A DNA stretch of 40,030 nucleotides from contig NZ_NBIU01000019.1 of assembly GCF_003245365.1 (NCBI RefSeq), positions 1 through 40,030 of the forward strand, read 5' to 3'. Positions 1 through 8,704 of this stretch are shown piece by piece. Under the pieces are notes generated by a model. That model saw only the letters and a program-made list of their open reading frames with translations. It did no database searches and was not told where the DNA came from. The translations under genes and the position numbers were made by a program. Position 1 is the first letter of the stretch, and the number at the start of each line of letters is the position of its first letter. The DNA is from Helicobacter valdiviensis. Its GTDB lineage: Bacteria; Campylobacterota; Campylobacteria; Campylobacterales; Helicobacteraceae.

Positions 1-17
1 CCTAAAGCCTTACTGCC

Positions 18-300
18 ACTACTAGAATTTATTAACCTATCTTTACCACTTTATTTTAAATAACTATATTTAAAAACCTCTAACCTCTTAAAATTTCATA
101 AAAGCTAAAGCTATATGCACTAACTAATAGAAATATTAGCCTATCTTTATATTTTTATTTTAAATCAACTAAATCTCTTAAAAGCTTTCAAGTCTTTTAT
201 TCTATATCATAACTACTAAAATTTATTTAATTTCTTAGATAACTTACTTTTGAAAATCTTTTAAAGCTTTTATTCTATTCTTAACTACTAGGATTTTAAT
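18..300. repeat. AT-rich degenerate direct repeats
   Basis: No coding capacity is visible here. Segments at about 18-66, 119-170, 212-260 and 284-300 each begin with a variant of ACTACTA followed by (A/G)AATTT-like sequence; the first two also share a CCTATCTTTA core and TTATTTTAAAT. Segments near 197-225 and 266-297 share TTTTATTCTAT and TAACTACTA. The copies are diverged and irregularly spaced (about 70-100 bases), so this looks like decayed intergenic sequence rather than an active element. Confidence 0.35.
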
Positions 301-304
301 ACAT

Positions 305-640
305 TGTCATTACGAGAACTTTTAGGCTCGTGGCAATCTAAGTATTTACCTTTATAGATTATTCTTTTTTTAGACTGCCACGCAGTGTTCCACTGCTCGC
401 AGTGACAAAGTTAGAATATCATGATAGGTATTTATCTGTCATTGCGAGGAGCTTCAGCGACGAAGCAATCTAAAAAACAATCAAGAAGTTTAAGTGATTT
501 CATTAGATTGCCACGACTTACTAGCGTAAGTCTTGCAGTGACGCTCTTATGTTTTTAAATTGCTACGAGCCTAAAGCTCTTTGTAGTAACACCCTTATAT
601 TTCTTTGGATTACCATAGCCCTAAAAGGCTTCAAGTGATG
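305..640. repeat. Cluster of six palindromic intergenic repeats
   Basis: Six related units lie at 305-340, 371-407, 437-472, 504-542, 558-590 and about 608-640. The outer ends are conserved: one end resembles TGTCATTGCGAG, the other GTGGCAATCTA, in either orientation. The centre differs in each unit but is itself self-complementary, for example CAGTG/CACTG (unit 2), GCTTC/GAAGC (unit 3), GACTTAC/GTAAGTC (unit 4) and GAGC/GCTC (unit 5). The last unit runs into the 3' end of the ABC transporter gene and holds its stop codon. A second cluster is at 13264-13911. This resembles widespread REP-like elements; no transposase is in the window. Confidence 0.75.
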
Positions 641-1316
641 TAGTGGTAGGTCGCATTTCAAATTTATTGGAATAAAAATTTTGCAAAAGCTTATCTTGAT
701 GAGAAATAAAAATATAAGTAATATCATTATTACTTTGAAAAGTCTTGAGATATTTTATAATTTTTAATGCAACAGGTAAATCAAGCGGTGCGAAAACCTC
801 ATCTAAAATCAAAAGTTTTGGTTTTAATATTAAAGCTCGGATTAAACCTAATCTTTGGCATTGTCCTCCACTTAAATTTTGAGGTTTTAAAGCAAGAATT
901 TCTTCTTTTAGCTCAAACATCTCCAAAAGTGTAAGTATCTCTTTAAAATCTGGCTTTAAATGAAAATTTTTATACACATCTAAAAGGAGGGTTTTAGCAT
1001 TTTTATAGGGATTTAAGGCAAGTTTTTGATCTTGAAAGATGTATTGTATCTTTTTTCTTAACATTCTTTGTGTATTGAAATTTAGCCCTAAAATATTTTG
1101 GTTTTCAAAAAGAATTTGTCCTTCTTTGGGTGTTTCTAGCATACATAATATCCTAGCTAATGTGCTTTTGCCACTTCCGCTTTCTCCATAAAGCAATAGA
1201 TTTTCTCCTTGTTGTAAAGAAAAATTAATCCCCTTAAAAACAAAATTTTCTTCATTTTTTAAATACCAATGTTTTTTTTGTATGTAACTTTTACTTAAAT
1301 TTTTAACTTCTAGCAT
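621..1316 (-). CDS. nikV: Nickel/peptide-type ABC transporter ATPase (second)
   Basis: This is a cytoplasmic ATPase that would power the importer encoded upstream. Visible motifs are Walker A GESGSGKST (residues 44-52), Q-loop Q95, signature LSGGQ (148-152), Walker B LLILDE (168-173) and H-loop His206. It is the last gene of the nikZYXWV-like operon and overlaps the preceding ATPase gene by 7 bases, so the two are probably translationally coupled. At 231 residues it is short for the OppF/NikE class, and the tail after the H-loop (MRPTTTSLEAF) lacks the usual glycine-rich end. The stop codon sits inside a palindromic repeat (608-640), so the C-terminus may have been altered by that repeat. The ATPase role is certain; nickel as substrate follows from the operon's binding protein. 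Confidence 0.85.
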   Translation of the reverse strand: MLEVKNLSKSYIQKKHWYLKNEENFVFKGINFSLQQGENLLLYGESGSGKSTLARILCMLETPKEGQILFENQNILGLNFNTQRMLRKKIQYIFQDQKLALNPYKNAKTLLLDVYKNFHLKPDFKEILTLLEMFELKEEILALKPQNLSGGQCQRLGLIRALILKPKLLILDEVFAPLDLPVALKIIKYLKTFQSNNDITYIFISHQDKLLQNFYSNKFEMRPTTTSLEAF

Positions 1317-2074
1317 TCTAACTCTTTATAGATTTGTAATAATTGCTTACCATAGGGGCTTTTTGGTTGTTTTTTAAAAGTTTCTATATTACTAAACTCC
1401 TTTATTCTCCCCTCTTCTAAAATCAAAATCTTATCACTCAAGTTGTAGGCTAGATTTAAATCATGGGTTACAAAAATGAGGTTTGTAAAATTATTTTTTA
1501 AATCTTTTAGAATGTGAATAATTTTTTGTTCATTCTTGCTATCTAGTGAGCTTGTAATTTCATCACAAAGAAGGTATTTTGCCTCACATAGCAAAGCAAG
1601 TGCGATTTGGATTCTTCTTGCCATTCCGCCACTTAGCTGGTAAATGAAAGAATGCCACAAAAGTTCAAAATTTTGCAATCCCAAACACTCAAAATAGTAA
1701 AAGGAACGCTCTTTAATCTCTTTTGTGTTTAAAGAAGTATGTTTTTTAGCCACGATATTAAAATAACTTCCTATATCTACAAGAGGATAAAAGCTCCCAT
1801 AAACATCCTGAAAAAGAAGACAAACTTTCGCCCTTAAATTACTCAATTCTTTAGAATTTAAAGTTAGAGGATTTTGGGAGTGGATTTGCATTTTTTGTGC
1901 TTGGATTAAATAATTTTTATCAAAAAGATTGATTAAGGATTTTAATAATAGGCTTTTTCCAGAACCACTTTTTCCCATAATTACTAAGCTTTCTTTTTCT
2001 TCTAGTTTGAAGCTAATATTGCTTAAAAGCATTTGATTACAAAAAGAAAGGTTTAAATTTTCTACAATTATCAT
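1310..2074 (-). CDS. nikW: Nickel/peptide-type ABC transporter ATPase (first)
   Basis: This is the first of two ATP-binding subunits of the nikZYXWV-like importer, expected at the cytoplasmic face as a heterodimer with the product of 621-1316. Walker A is GKSGSGKS (residues 34-41), Q-loop near Q89, signature LSGGM (147-151), Walker B YLLCDE (167-172) and H-loop His204, followed by a normal D/E-G-R tail (ILEEGRIKE). At 254 residues it is typical of OppD/NikD-like subunits lacking a long C-terminal oligopeptide-transport extension. It overlaps its neighbours on both sides by a few bases. Confidence 0.87.
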   Translation of the reverse strand: MIIVENLNLSFCNQMLLSNISFKLEEKESLVIMGKSGSGKSLLLKSLINLFDKNYLIQAQKMQIHSQNPLTLNSKELSNLRAKVCLLFQDVYGSFYPLVDIGSYFNIVAKKHTSLNTKEIKERSFYYFECLGLQNFELLWHSFIYQLSGGMARRIQIALALLCEAKYLLCDEITSSLDSKNEQKIIHILKDLKNNFTNLIFVTHDLNLAYNLSDKILILEEGRIKEFSNIETFKKQPKSPYGKQLLQIYKELEC

Positions 2075-2847
2075 AGTTTGCTTCTTTTTTGCAAATCATT
2101 GCCTAAAGCCAAAAGGGGCAAGATTAGAAGCAGGATAAATCCCACAGGAAAAAGCAACATCCACCAAAAACCTAAAAATAAGCCTTTACTTGCTTCATTT
2201 AGCATATTTCCTAAACTTGCTTCACCCAGATTTACCCCTAAGCCAAAAAAGCTTAGTGTGGCTTCGTTTGCTATTGCATGGGCTATGTTAAAAACAAAAA
2301 GCACAAAAAGCAAATTCAAACACGCAGGGGCAATTTCGCTAAAAAGGGCTTTAAATCTAGTGCTACCCAAGATGAGTGCATTTTCATAAAATTCTAATTT
2401 TTGGTATTTACCTATTTCAATATCTAAAACTCTAGCAATGTAAGCAAAATGCCCCAATGCAATCACTAAAGTCATACTTAAAATCCCCCCATTTAAAAAG
2501 CTTTGAAAAAACATAATAATAAGCAATGAAGGTAAAGCTAGAAGCATATCAAGAACTCTTGCAAAAAACGCATAAGCAAAAAGGCGTGTCAAAAAGGCAT
2601 ACAAAAATGCAAAAATCACACTTAAAAATGAAGCACAAAAGCCAACCCACAAAGAAATTCTTAAAGAATAAAGAATTCTTGTCAAAACATCTCGCCCTAG
2701 CATATCTGTGCCAAATAAATGTTCTAAATTTGGAGCGATTTTTGCTTGAGATAAATTAACTAAATTAGGATTATAAGGACTTAAAATAGGAGCAAAGATT
2801 GCTAAAAAAACACATAAAGAGATAATAAATAAATAAATTTTTAGCAT
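2071..2847 (-). CDS. nikX: ABC transporter permease, DppC/NikC type
   Basis: This is an inner-membrane permease of the BPD transport (DppC/OppC/NikC) family, with an N-terminal membrane segment, the family sequence NLEHLFGTDMLGRDVLTRILY after it, and a run of hydrophobic helices containing the EAA loop region. The longest frame starts at 2865, but that ATG has no Shine-Dalgarno sequence. The in-frame ATG at 2847 (MLKIYLF) is preceded by AAGGGA at 6 bases' spacing, so I prefer it. The gene lies between the partner permease and the first ATPase and overlaps the latter by 4 bases, as expected for a coupled transporter operon. Confidence 0.85.
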   Translation of the reverse strand: MLKIYLFIISLCVFLAIFAPILSPYNPNLVNLSQAKIAPNLEHLFGTDMLGRDVLTRILYSLRISLWVGFCASFLSVIFAFLYAFLTRLFAYAFFARVLDMLLALPSLLIIMFFQSFLNGGILSMTLVIALGHFAYIARVLDIEIGKYQKLEFYENALILGSTRFKALFSEIAPACLNLLFVLFVFNIAHAIANEATLSFFGLGVNLGEASLGNMLNEASKGLFLGFWWMLLFPVGFILLLILPLLALGNDLQKRSKL

Positions 2848-2857
2848 AAATTTTCCC

Positions 2858-3823
2858 TTATACATTGCTAAATCTAGGGTTTAGGATTTTGCAAACAATT
2901 TCTACAAGCAAATTAATAAACACCACAGCCAAAACACTAAAAATCACAATAGCCAACACAACAGGATAATCTTTAAAAAGAATGCTCTTGATTGCAAGAT
3001 TTCCAATCCCTTCATAAGAAAACACACTTTCTACCACATAAATTCCCACAAGAAAACTCACAAAAGATGCACCAAAATAAGCCAAAATAGGACTTAAAGC
3101 ATCTTTTAAAACAAAATGGCAATAAATTCGCATTTTGCCTAACCCTCTAGCAAAGGCTGCTTGGATAAAACTTTGGTTTAAACTATCTATAAAAGCAGTT
3201 CTACAAAATCTTACAAATACAGCCAAATGAGATAATACAAGTGCAAAAAGTAGTAAAATAAGATGTTCTAAACGGTTTAAAAAATCTTCTTCATAACCAA
3301 TATCAGAAATTCCAGAAGTTGGGAGGATTTTAAAAAACACTCCAAAAAATAAAATCAACATTAAAGAAGTAGAAAACACAGGCAGTGCGAAAAAACCCAT
3401 CGTAATAAAAGTAATGCTTTTATCCAATAGACTATCTTTATAAATTACACACAAAATCCCTAAGGCTAAAGAAAGCACAAAAAGGATTAAAAATGCTAAA
3501 GAGCCTAAAATAAATGTAAAAGGTAATTTTTCTTTTAAGATTTTGCTTACTCTCTCTCCGCTAATCAAAGAATAAGAAAAATCCCCTTGAATTGCTTTTA
3601 TAGCCCATAATTTATACTGAACTAAAAGAGGTTTATCAAGATTTAAATTTTTTTCAATTTCTTCTTTTGCTTGTTTGCTAATCCCTTGTGGCACACTTGC
3701 AAAAACAACACTTCCTTTAGAATAATACACCAAACAAAAGCAAAGAAAACTTGCACTCATGGATAAAAAAAGCGCCCACAAAAGACGCTTTAAAATAAGC
3801 TCTAGCACTATTGTTTGCTCCAC
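2858..3823 (-). CDS. nikY: ABC transporter permease, DppB/NikB type
   Basis: This 321-residue inner-membrane protein has about six hydrophobic segments (the first at about residues 12-32) and the DppB/OppB/NikB pattern: an N-terminal helix, a periplasmic stretch with NLNLDKPLLVQY, and a C-terminal half with FVRFCRTAFIDSL and ARGLGK, the latter contacting the ATPase in this family. It overlaps the 3' end of the binding-protein gene by 16 bases. Function: one half of the transmembrane channel of the predicted nickel importer. Confidence 0.86.
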   Translation of the reverse strand: MEQTIVLELILKRLLWALFLSMSASFLCFCLVYYSKGSVVFASVPQGISKQAKEEIEKNLNLDKPLLVQYKLWAIKAIQGDFSYSLISGERVSKILKEKLPFTFILGSLAFLILFVLSLALGILCVIYKDSLLDKSITFITMGFFALPVFSTSLMLILFFGVFFKILPTSGISDIGYEEDFLNRLEHLILLLFALVLSHLAVFVRFCRTAFIDSLNQSFIQAAFARGLGKMRIYCHFVLKDALSPILAYFGASFVSFLVGIYVVESVFSYEGIGNLAIKSILFKDYPVVLAIVIFSVLAVVFINLLVEIVCKILNPRFSNV

Positions 3824-5358
3824 TCATATGCATTCCAAGTAAAGCCTACTCCATGATGCCCTACAATATGAGGTTTTACACCCTTAATATCTGCCTTATA
3901 AACTAAAGGATAATCAATATAGGCAATAAATACATAAGGGGGATCTTTATGCAACTCTTCAATAAAGTTTTTATAGTAGATTTTTCTTTTGTCTATATCT
4001 AGTGTATTTCTAGCTTCTATTAAAGCTTTATCTACATTAGCATTAGAATAATGTCCAAAATTCCAACCGCTATTGTTTTTAGCACTATCTTCACTCCCTG
4101 CAAAAACTCTAAATGTATGAAAATCTGGATCATAAGGGCTTCCCCAACCTACCAAAAAGCTATCAATTTGCGTATAATCAAAGCTCCCAGCAGGTAAAGC
4201 AATGGCTTTTGCTTTAATGCCTAGCTTTGCATATTCACTTTGAAGAATATTTACAAGTGCTACACGCAAAGGATCTTCGCTCATTGCATACATTTCAAAG
4301 CTAAGTTCTTTGCCATTTTTTTCTAAAATTCCATTTTTATTTTTGCTAAACCCTGCTTCTTTTAAAAGAGTTTCAGCCTTTTTTATATCATAAGAATAAA
4401 TAGAAAAATCTTTAGGATTTGCCCAAGATTTTTCTAAAGGATGGTTAGCCTCACTACCAAAAGAGTGGAGCAGTTTTGCGACGATTTCTTTTTTAGGTGT
4501 AGCATAGTTTAGTGCCATTCGCACATTTTTATCTTTTAAAAACTCATGGTTAAAATTAAACATTAACGCACGGTAATCAGCAGATGGTTCTTGAATGAGC
4601 TTGAAATTTTTGTCTTTTTTAAAGCTTTCTGCCATCTCAAAATCCACTAGAGCAACATCAATCGTGCCATTTTTAAGCTCTAATGCACTAATACTAGGAT
4701 CTTTAATAAGCTTTAGTATAATCTTTTTGCTTTTTGGAGAGGCAAGATAATAAGATGTATTTGCAGCTAAAAGCATATATTGTCCCTTATTCCATTTTTG
4801 CATTTTAAAAGGACCTGTGCCTATGGGATTTTGGTTAAAAGTCGTGGTGTTTAAGTCTTCTTTTTCTAATAAATGCTTAGGTAAAATTCCTACACTAAGA
4901 GAGTCCAAAAAGGAAGGAAAAGGCTTTGAGAGTGTGATTTTTATATGGTAATCATCTATCACTTTTACTTCTTTTACTGCATCAAAATTTACTTTTGAGG
5001 GGGAGTTTAACTTTTCATCTTTTAGGGCTTGAATGCTAAATTCTACATCTTTTGCACTAAATTTTTTTCCATCATGCCATAATACATCTTCGCGTAAAGC
5101 AAATTCATAAACAAGTCCGTCCTTGCTAATTGTCCAAGATTTTGCTAAATCTGGAGTTATATTCATAGACTCATCAAAGCGAGTAAGTCCAGAGAAAATA
5201 AGTCCAATAGCACTATCATGATCTTCGCTAAAAAGTGGATTGACACGCACAGGCTCATTTTCTACTGCGATGATGATTGTATCTTTTGGCGTTTGTGCAA
5301 AAAGATGTAACACAAAAACATTCACTGCCCAAAAAAGTATTAAAAGTTTTTTAAACAT
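3808..5358 (-). CDS. nikZ: Periplasmic nickel-binding protein, NikZ-like
   Basis: This 516-residue SBP_bac_5 family protein has a signal peptide (hydrophobic residues 5-20, likely cleavage after LFA at 21). It closely resembles, from memory, C. jejuni NikZ along its length, including the start of the mature part (AVENEP...NPLFSEDHD) and the end (GHHGVGFTWNAYEWSK). His47, His501 and His502 become residues 26, 480 and 481 after removal of 21 residues, the positions I recall as nickel ligands in the C. jejuni structure. It should capture Ni(II), perhaps as a histidine complex, in the periplasm and hand it to the two permeases. It is the first gene of a five-gene operon whose members all overlap, and would supply nickel for urease or hydrogenase. 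Confidence 0.85.
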   Translation of the reverse strand: MFKKLLILFWAVNVFVLHLFAQTPKDTIIIAVENEPVRVNPLFSEDHDSAIGLIFSGLTRFDESMNITPDLAKSWTISKDGLVYEFALREDVLWHDGKKFSAKDVEFSIQALKDEKLNSPSKVNFDAVKEVKVIDDYHIKITLSKPFPSFLDSLSVGILPKHLLEKEDLNTTTFNQNPIGTGPFKMQKWNKGQYMLLAANTSYYLASPKSKKIILKLIKDPSISALELKNGTIDVALVDFEMAESFKKDKNFKLIQEPSADYRALMFNFNHEFLKDKNVRMALNYATPKKEIVAKLLHSFGSEANHPLEKSWANPKDFSIYSYDIKKAETLLKEAGFSKNKNGILEKNGKELSFEMYAMSEDPLRVALVNILQSEYAKLGIKAKAIALPAGSFDYTQIDSFLVGWGSPYDPDFHTFRVFAGSEDSAKNNSGWNFGHYSNANVDKALIEARNTLDIDKRKIYYKNFIEELHKDPPYVFIAYIDYPLVYKADIKGVKPHIVGHHGVGFTWNAYEWSKQ

Positions 5359-5718
5359 ACCTTGTCCTTAAATTTTGAAATTTATTTTATGTTAGTCCAA
5401 TATTTTTTAACTTATGCTTAATTTTAATACTTCTTGAAATTTTTTATTACAAATACAGTATAAAATTACAAAAAGTATGTATTTTGCAAATAACTACACC
5501 AATAAAAAAGTAAAAAAGATATTAAATTTATTTTTAAAGTATTTTTGTTCTTATCTAACTTTGATTATTTGCATAAAGCAAGACAATAGGGATTTGACAA
5601 AAAGATATGCAAATAGGGCTAAACCGCTAAAAATTAATAGGTAAATTATGGTTTTATTTTTAATAGATTGCTAACTTGTATTTGTATAAGACTTATTTAT
5701 GTGTGGATTGGAATTACT
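5359..5718. other. Intergenic region upstream of the nickel operon
   Basis: I find no gene in these 360 bases. The right part is AT-rich sequence after the methyltransferase stop codon; the left part must contain the nikZ promoter and leader (AAGGACAAGGT precedes its ATG). The only structured feature noticed is the inverted repeat at 5451-5484. Confidence 0.6.
5451..5484. promoter_or_regulatory. Inverted repeat AAATACA-N20-TGTATTT upstream of nikZ
   Basis: Perfect 7-base arms (5451-5457 and 5478-5484) flank a 20-base spacer, about 95-125 bases upstream of the nikZ start. The position would suit an operator for a metal regulator such as NikR. The arms do not match the H. pylori NikR consensus well, and such repeats occur by chance in AT-rich DNA, so this is tentative. 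Confidence 0.2.
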
Positions 5719-6375
5719 TTAACCTTTTAAATTACTACCTATAAAATTCCTTTGCAAATTTCTACAGCATTCAAACACGCTAAAACTTCCCGCAGCAGGA
5801 TCTAATACAATATCTCCAATATTAGTGCAAGACTCTATTAATACACTTTGTAAGCCTTTTGGTTTTGCATGTGGATGGATTTTTATCTCATTTGGTGGAA
5901 TTTTCTCACTCCATACATCGCGGATATTATGAAGCTTCCAAGTATCTTTTGCTTTAAGTGGCTTTTTTTGCAAGATAAGTAAATACTCACTTTGTCGCCT
6001 AGTGCGATAACCCATACCCATTTTACCTTTATCCCAAGTGATTAAATCCACAATTTGTAGATTTGTAGATTTTAACCACGCATTTATCCCCTCACATAAA
6101 TGAAACTTATCTACCCATAGCATTAAATAAGCACTTTTTTTAAGAGTGCGATCAATTTCTTTGATAAAATTAATAATAACTTCTTCACTCATTTGGATAA
6201 GTTTTGTTCTGCCTTTTTGGCGTTCTCCCTCATTGCCATAATTGAGTTTTTCTAGCACGCCACGATACTGTGGATCAAAAAAGCATAATGCAATACTAAA
6301 ATCTTCTATTTTTTTTAATAATTCCAAACCACAAATATCAAGGCGTTTGTTAAGCAAGTTTGCTTTATCAATCAC
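5719..6375 (-). CDS. Orphan DNA methyltransferase, N6-adenine/N4-cytosine type
   Basis: This 218-residue protein has the motif order of beta-class amino-methyltransferases: catalytic motif IV as FFDPQY (residues about 32-37, variant of DPPY) near the N-terminus, and the SAM-binding motif I as DPAAGSFSV near the C-terminus. The centre carries [11 protein letters not shown] and [23 protein letters not shown], typical of this class. It starts with GTG, sharing one base with the purB stop (TAGTG), so translation is probably coupled to purB. No restriction endonuclease is next to it. The Gln in motif IV is unusual. The target sequence cannot be told from here. Confidence 0.8.
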   Translation of the reverse strand: MIDKANLLNKRLDICGLELLKKIEDFSIALCFFDPQYRGVLEKLNYGNEGERQKGRTKLIQMSEEVIINFIKEIDRTLKKSAYLMLWVDKFHLCEGINAWLKSTNLQIVDLITWDKGKMGMGYRTRRQSEYLLILQKKPLKAKDTWKLHNIRDVWSEKIPPNEIKIHPHAKPKGLQSVLIESCTNIGDIVLDPAAGSFSVFECCRNLQRNFIGSNLKG

Positions 6376-7703
6376 TATCCAAATACCCTTTTAAATATTG
6401 CCTCTACATTTTTAGTATAATAGCTAAATTCAAAGCATTCTTTAATCGCCTCTTCACCGATAATGCCAACAAGCTCAGAATCTGCTAATAAATACTGCAA
6501 ATATAAGCTTTCCCCTTTTTCATTTACAACCGCTTTGCCTTCTTGCAAATCCCCCCACACTTTCATTGCATTTCTTTGCACGATTTTGTAGGCATCTTCT
6601 CTTTTTACACCCTTTTTTGGAAGCTCTAGCAAGATTCTTTGAGAAAAGACAAGTCCGCCGGTAAGATTTAGATTTTTCATCATATTTTTGGGATATACAA
6701 CAAGGTTTTTAATAAGATTTGTAAGGCGGGAGAGCATAAAATCACTTGTAATAAAGCTATCTGGCAAGATAAATCGCTCCACACTACTATGGCTAATATC
6801 CCTCTCATGCCAAAGTGCGACATTCTCCATTGCAGGAAGTGCATAAGATCTTATCATTCTGCAAAGCCCCGTGATATTTTCGCTTAATACAGGATTTCTT
6901 TTGTGTGGCATAGCAGAAGATCCTTTTTGTCCTTCACTAAAATATTCTTCGGCCTCATACACTTCTGTTCTTTGCATATGGCGGATTTGCACGGCAAATT
7001 TTTCACAACTGCTTGCCAGGAGTGCTAAATCACTCATAAGCCTAGCATAGCGATCTCTTTGAATGACTTGATTGCTAGCAGGAGCAGCTTTAAGCCCCAA
7101 GTCTTCACATACAAGCTCTTCAAGCTCTATGGGCGTATGGGCTAGATTTCCCATAGCACCGCTTAGCTGTCCTACAGAAATTACTTCCATTGTAGATTCC
7201 AAAGCTTTTTGGTGGCGTGAGATTTCATCATACCAAATAGCTAAAACTAGCCCAAAAGTAATAGGCTCTCCATGAATCCCATGGCTTCTTCCAACCATAA
7301 GTGTATTTTTATGCTCTATTGCGCGACTTTTAATCGCTTCTTTTAGCTCTTTAATATCTTGCAAGATAATTTTTAAAGAATCTCTCATCTGCAGTGCAAC
7401 AGCAGTATCAATGCAATCGCTTGAAGTGATTCCATAATGAAACCATCTAGATTCCTCGCCTAAAGATTCTGAAACACTTGTAGTAAATGCGATTAAATCA
7501 TGTTTTGTAACTGCTTCAATTTCATCAATTCTTGCAATATCAAATTTTGCATTTTTGCAGATTTTTTCACAATCATTATCTGGGATTAATCCTAGTTTGT
7601 TCCACCCTCTAACAAGAGCTTTTTCCACCTCTAGCCAAGCACTATACTTAGCATTCATATCCCATAGTTTTTTCATCTCTTCTTTGGCATATCTTTCAAC
7701 CAT
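6375..7703 (-). CDS. purB: Adenylosuccinate lyase
   Basis: This enzyme cleaves SAICAR to AICAR plus fumarate in purine synthesis, and adenylosuccinate to AMP plus fumarate. The fumarase/aspartase superfamily signature [11 protein letters not shown] is at residues 261-271, with the flexible-loop serine; other family segments are KHDLIAF (67-73), [10 protein letters not shown] (91-100) and [10 protein letters not shown] (138-147), which carries the catalytic-acid His141. The length of 442 is normal. AAAGG lies upstream of the ATG. The gene is divergent from the pseudouridine synthase. The purine-pathway genes purC, purS and purQ are 21 kb away, so the pathway is dispersed in this genome. Confidence 0.95.
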   Translation of the reverse strand: MVERYAKEEMKKLWDMNAKYSAWLEVEKALVRGWNKLGLIPDNDCEKICKNAKFDIARIDEIEAVTKHDLIAFTTSVSESLGEESRWFHYGITSSDCIDTAVALQMRDSLKIILQDIKELKEAIKSRAIEHKNTLMVGRSHGIHGEPITFGLVLAIWYDEISRHQKALESTMEVISVGQLSGAMGNLAHTPIELEELVCEDLGLKAAPASNQVIQRDRYARLMSDLALLASSCEKFAVQIRHMQRTEVYEAEEYFSEGQKGSSAMPHKRNPVLSENITGLCRMIRSYALPAMENVALWHERDISHSSVERFILPDSFITSDFMLSRLTNLIKNLVVYPKNMMKNLNLTGGLVFSQRILLELPKKGVKREDAYKIVQRNAMKVWGDLQEGKAVVNEKGESLYLQYLLADSELVGIIGEEAIKECFEFSYYTKNVEAIFKRVFG

Positions 7704-7725
7704 TTTAAACCTTTAAAATAAATTA

Positions 7726-7734
7726 TGCTAGAAT
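7726..7734 (+). promoter_or_regulatory. Extended -10 promoter of the pseudouridine synthase gene
   Basis: TGCTAGAAT (extended -10, TGn plus TAGAAT) lies 35 bases upstream of the ATG at 7769, in the 65-base divergent gap with purB. Helicobacter sigma-80 promoters are known to rely on such -10 elements with a weak -35. Confidence 0.5.
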
Positions 7735-7768
7735 AATCTTAACATAACACCACTTAAAGCTTGTAAAG

Positions 7769-8695
7769 ATGTCTTATAAAGAAAAAGAATTTCTTATCGC
7801 AAAACCTACAAAAGCCTATCAATTTTTAATGGAGATTTTAGGGCTTAATATGGCAGAAGCACAAAAATATATCAATAAAGGAAAAGTGATTTATCAGGGC
7901 AAACCCTTACAAAATCATGAAAAAAATAAAATACTAGAAAAAAGTGTAAAGGTTTTGCTTTTTAGCGCAGATTGTATAGGGCTAAATCCTATTTTTACTA
8001 ATGAAGATTTTGCAATTTTTAACAAACCTCCTAAGATGCTTATCCACCCAAAAGGCAGATTTGCACACCATAGCTTGATAGATGAGATAAAAGCGACTTT
8101 AGGTGAGAGGGCGACTTTGGTGCATAGGATTGATAAAGAAACAAGTGGTTTGGTTTTAGCTGCAAAAGATTATAAAAGAGCTAGTGAGCTTGGAGAGCTT
8201 TTTTTAAAAGGTGCTGTTTTTAAAAAATATCTTGCTTTAGCAAGAGGAAAGCTTGAGTATGGAGAATTTTGCTTCTCTCTTCCTCTAGCCACACAACAAA
8301 AAGGCACAGATTTAAGTGTGCGTTCTTTATATCTAGGGCAAAAAAGAGATTTAAATTTAAAATTTAAAGAAGCCAAAACACAATTTAAACCCCTAAAATT
8401 TTATAAAGATACTACACTTTTAGAAGTAATTCCCAAAACTGGGAGAACCCATCAAATAAGAGTGCATCTTTTTGCACTGGGTTTTCCTATTTTAGGAGAT
8501 CCACTTTATGGATGCGAAGATGATAAAAGCAGAATTTATTTAGATAGAGAGTTTATACAAGAGGGCTATAAGCCTTTAAACAATGAAGAGAGGACAAGAT
8601 ACTTTGGTGCTTCTCGTTTAATGCTTCAAGCACAAGAATTAGCTTTTAGCTATAAAGGCAGAGACTATACTTTTAGTTTAAAAGAAGAATTTTAA
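7769..8695 (+). CDS. RluA-family RNA pseudouridine synthase
   Basis: The protein isomerises specific uridines in rRNA (or tRNA) to pseudouridine. An S4-like RNA-binding domain occupies about residues 15-65 (YINKGKVIYQGKPL). The catalytic domain has HRIDKETSGL at 119-128, giving the catalytic Asp122, and later the family segment TGRTHQIRVHL followed by GDPLYG. The length of 308 fits RluD/RluC-like enzymes. The target uridine cannot be assigned. The regulator gene at 8705 begins 10 bases downstream, so the two are probably cotranscribed. Confidence 0.88.
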   Translation: MSYKEKEFLIAKPTKAYQFLMEILGLNMAEAQKYINKGKVIYQGKPLQNHEKNKILEKSVKVLLFSADCIGLNPIFTNEDFAIFNKPPKMLIHPKGRFAHHSLIDEIKATLGERATLVHRIDKETSGLVLAAKDYKRASELGELFLKGAVFKKYLALARGKLEYGEFCFSLPLATQQKGTDLSVRSLYLGQKRDLNLKFKEAKTQFKPLKFYKDTTLLEVIPKTGRTHQIRVHLFALGFPILGDPLYGCEDDKSRIYLDREFIQEGYKPLNNEERTRYFGASRLMLQAQELAFSYKGRDYTFSLKEEF

Positions 8696-8704
8696 AGGAA
8701 AAAT

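Noticed and set aside
305-640. CRISPR array
   Set aside because: Units differ in orientation, have conserved ends rather than identical repeats, no regular spacers and no cas genes.
2078-2389. Plus-strand frame of 103 codons
   Set aside because: Lies fully inside the permease gene on the other strand; no family features.
5594-5600. TTGACA on the plus strand as a -35 box
   Set aside because: No matching -10 at 16-18 bases and no plus-strand gene follows.
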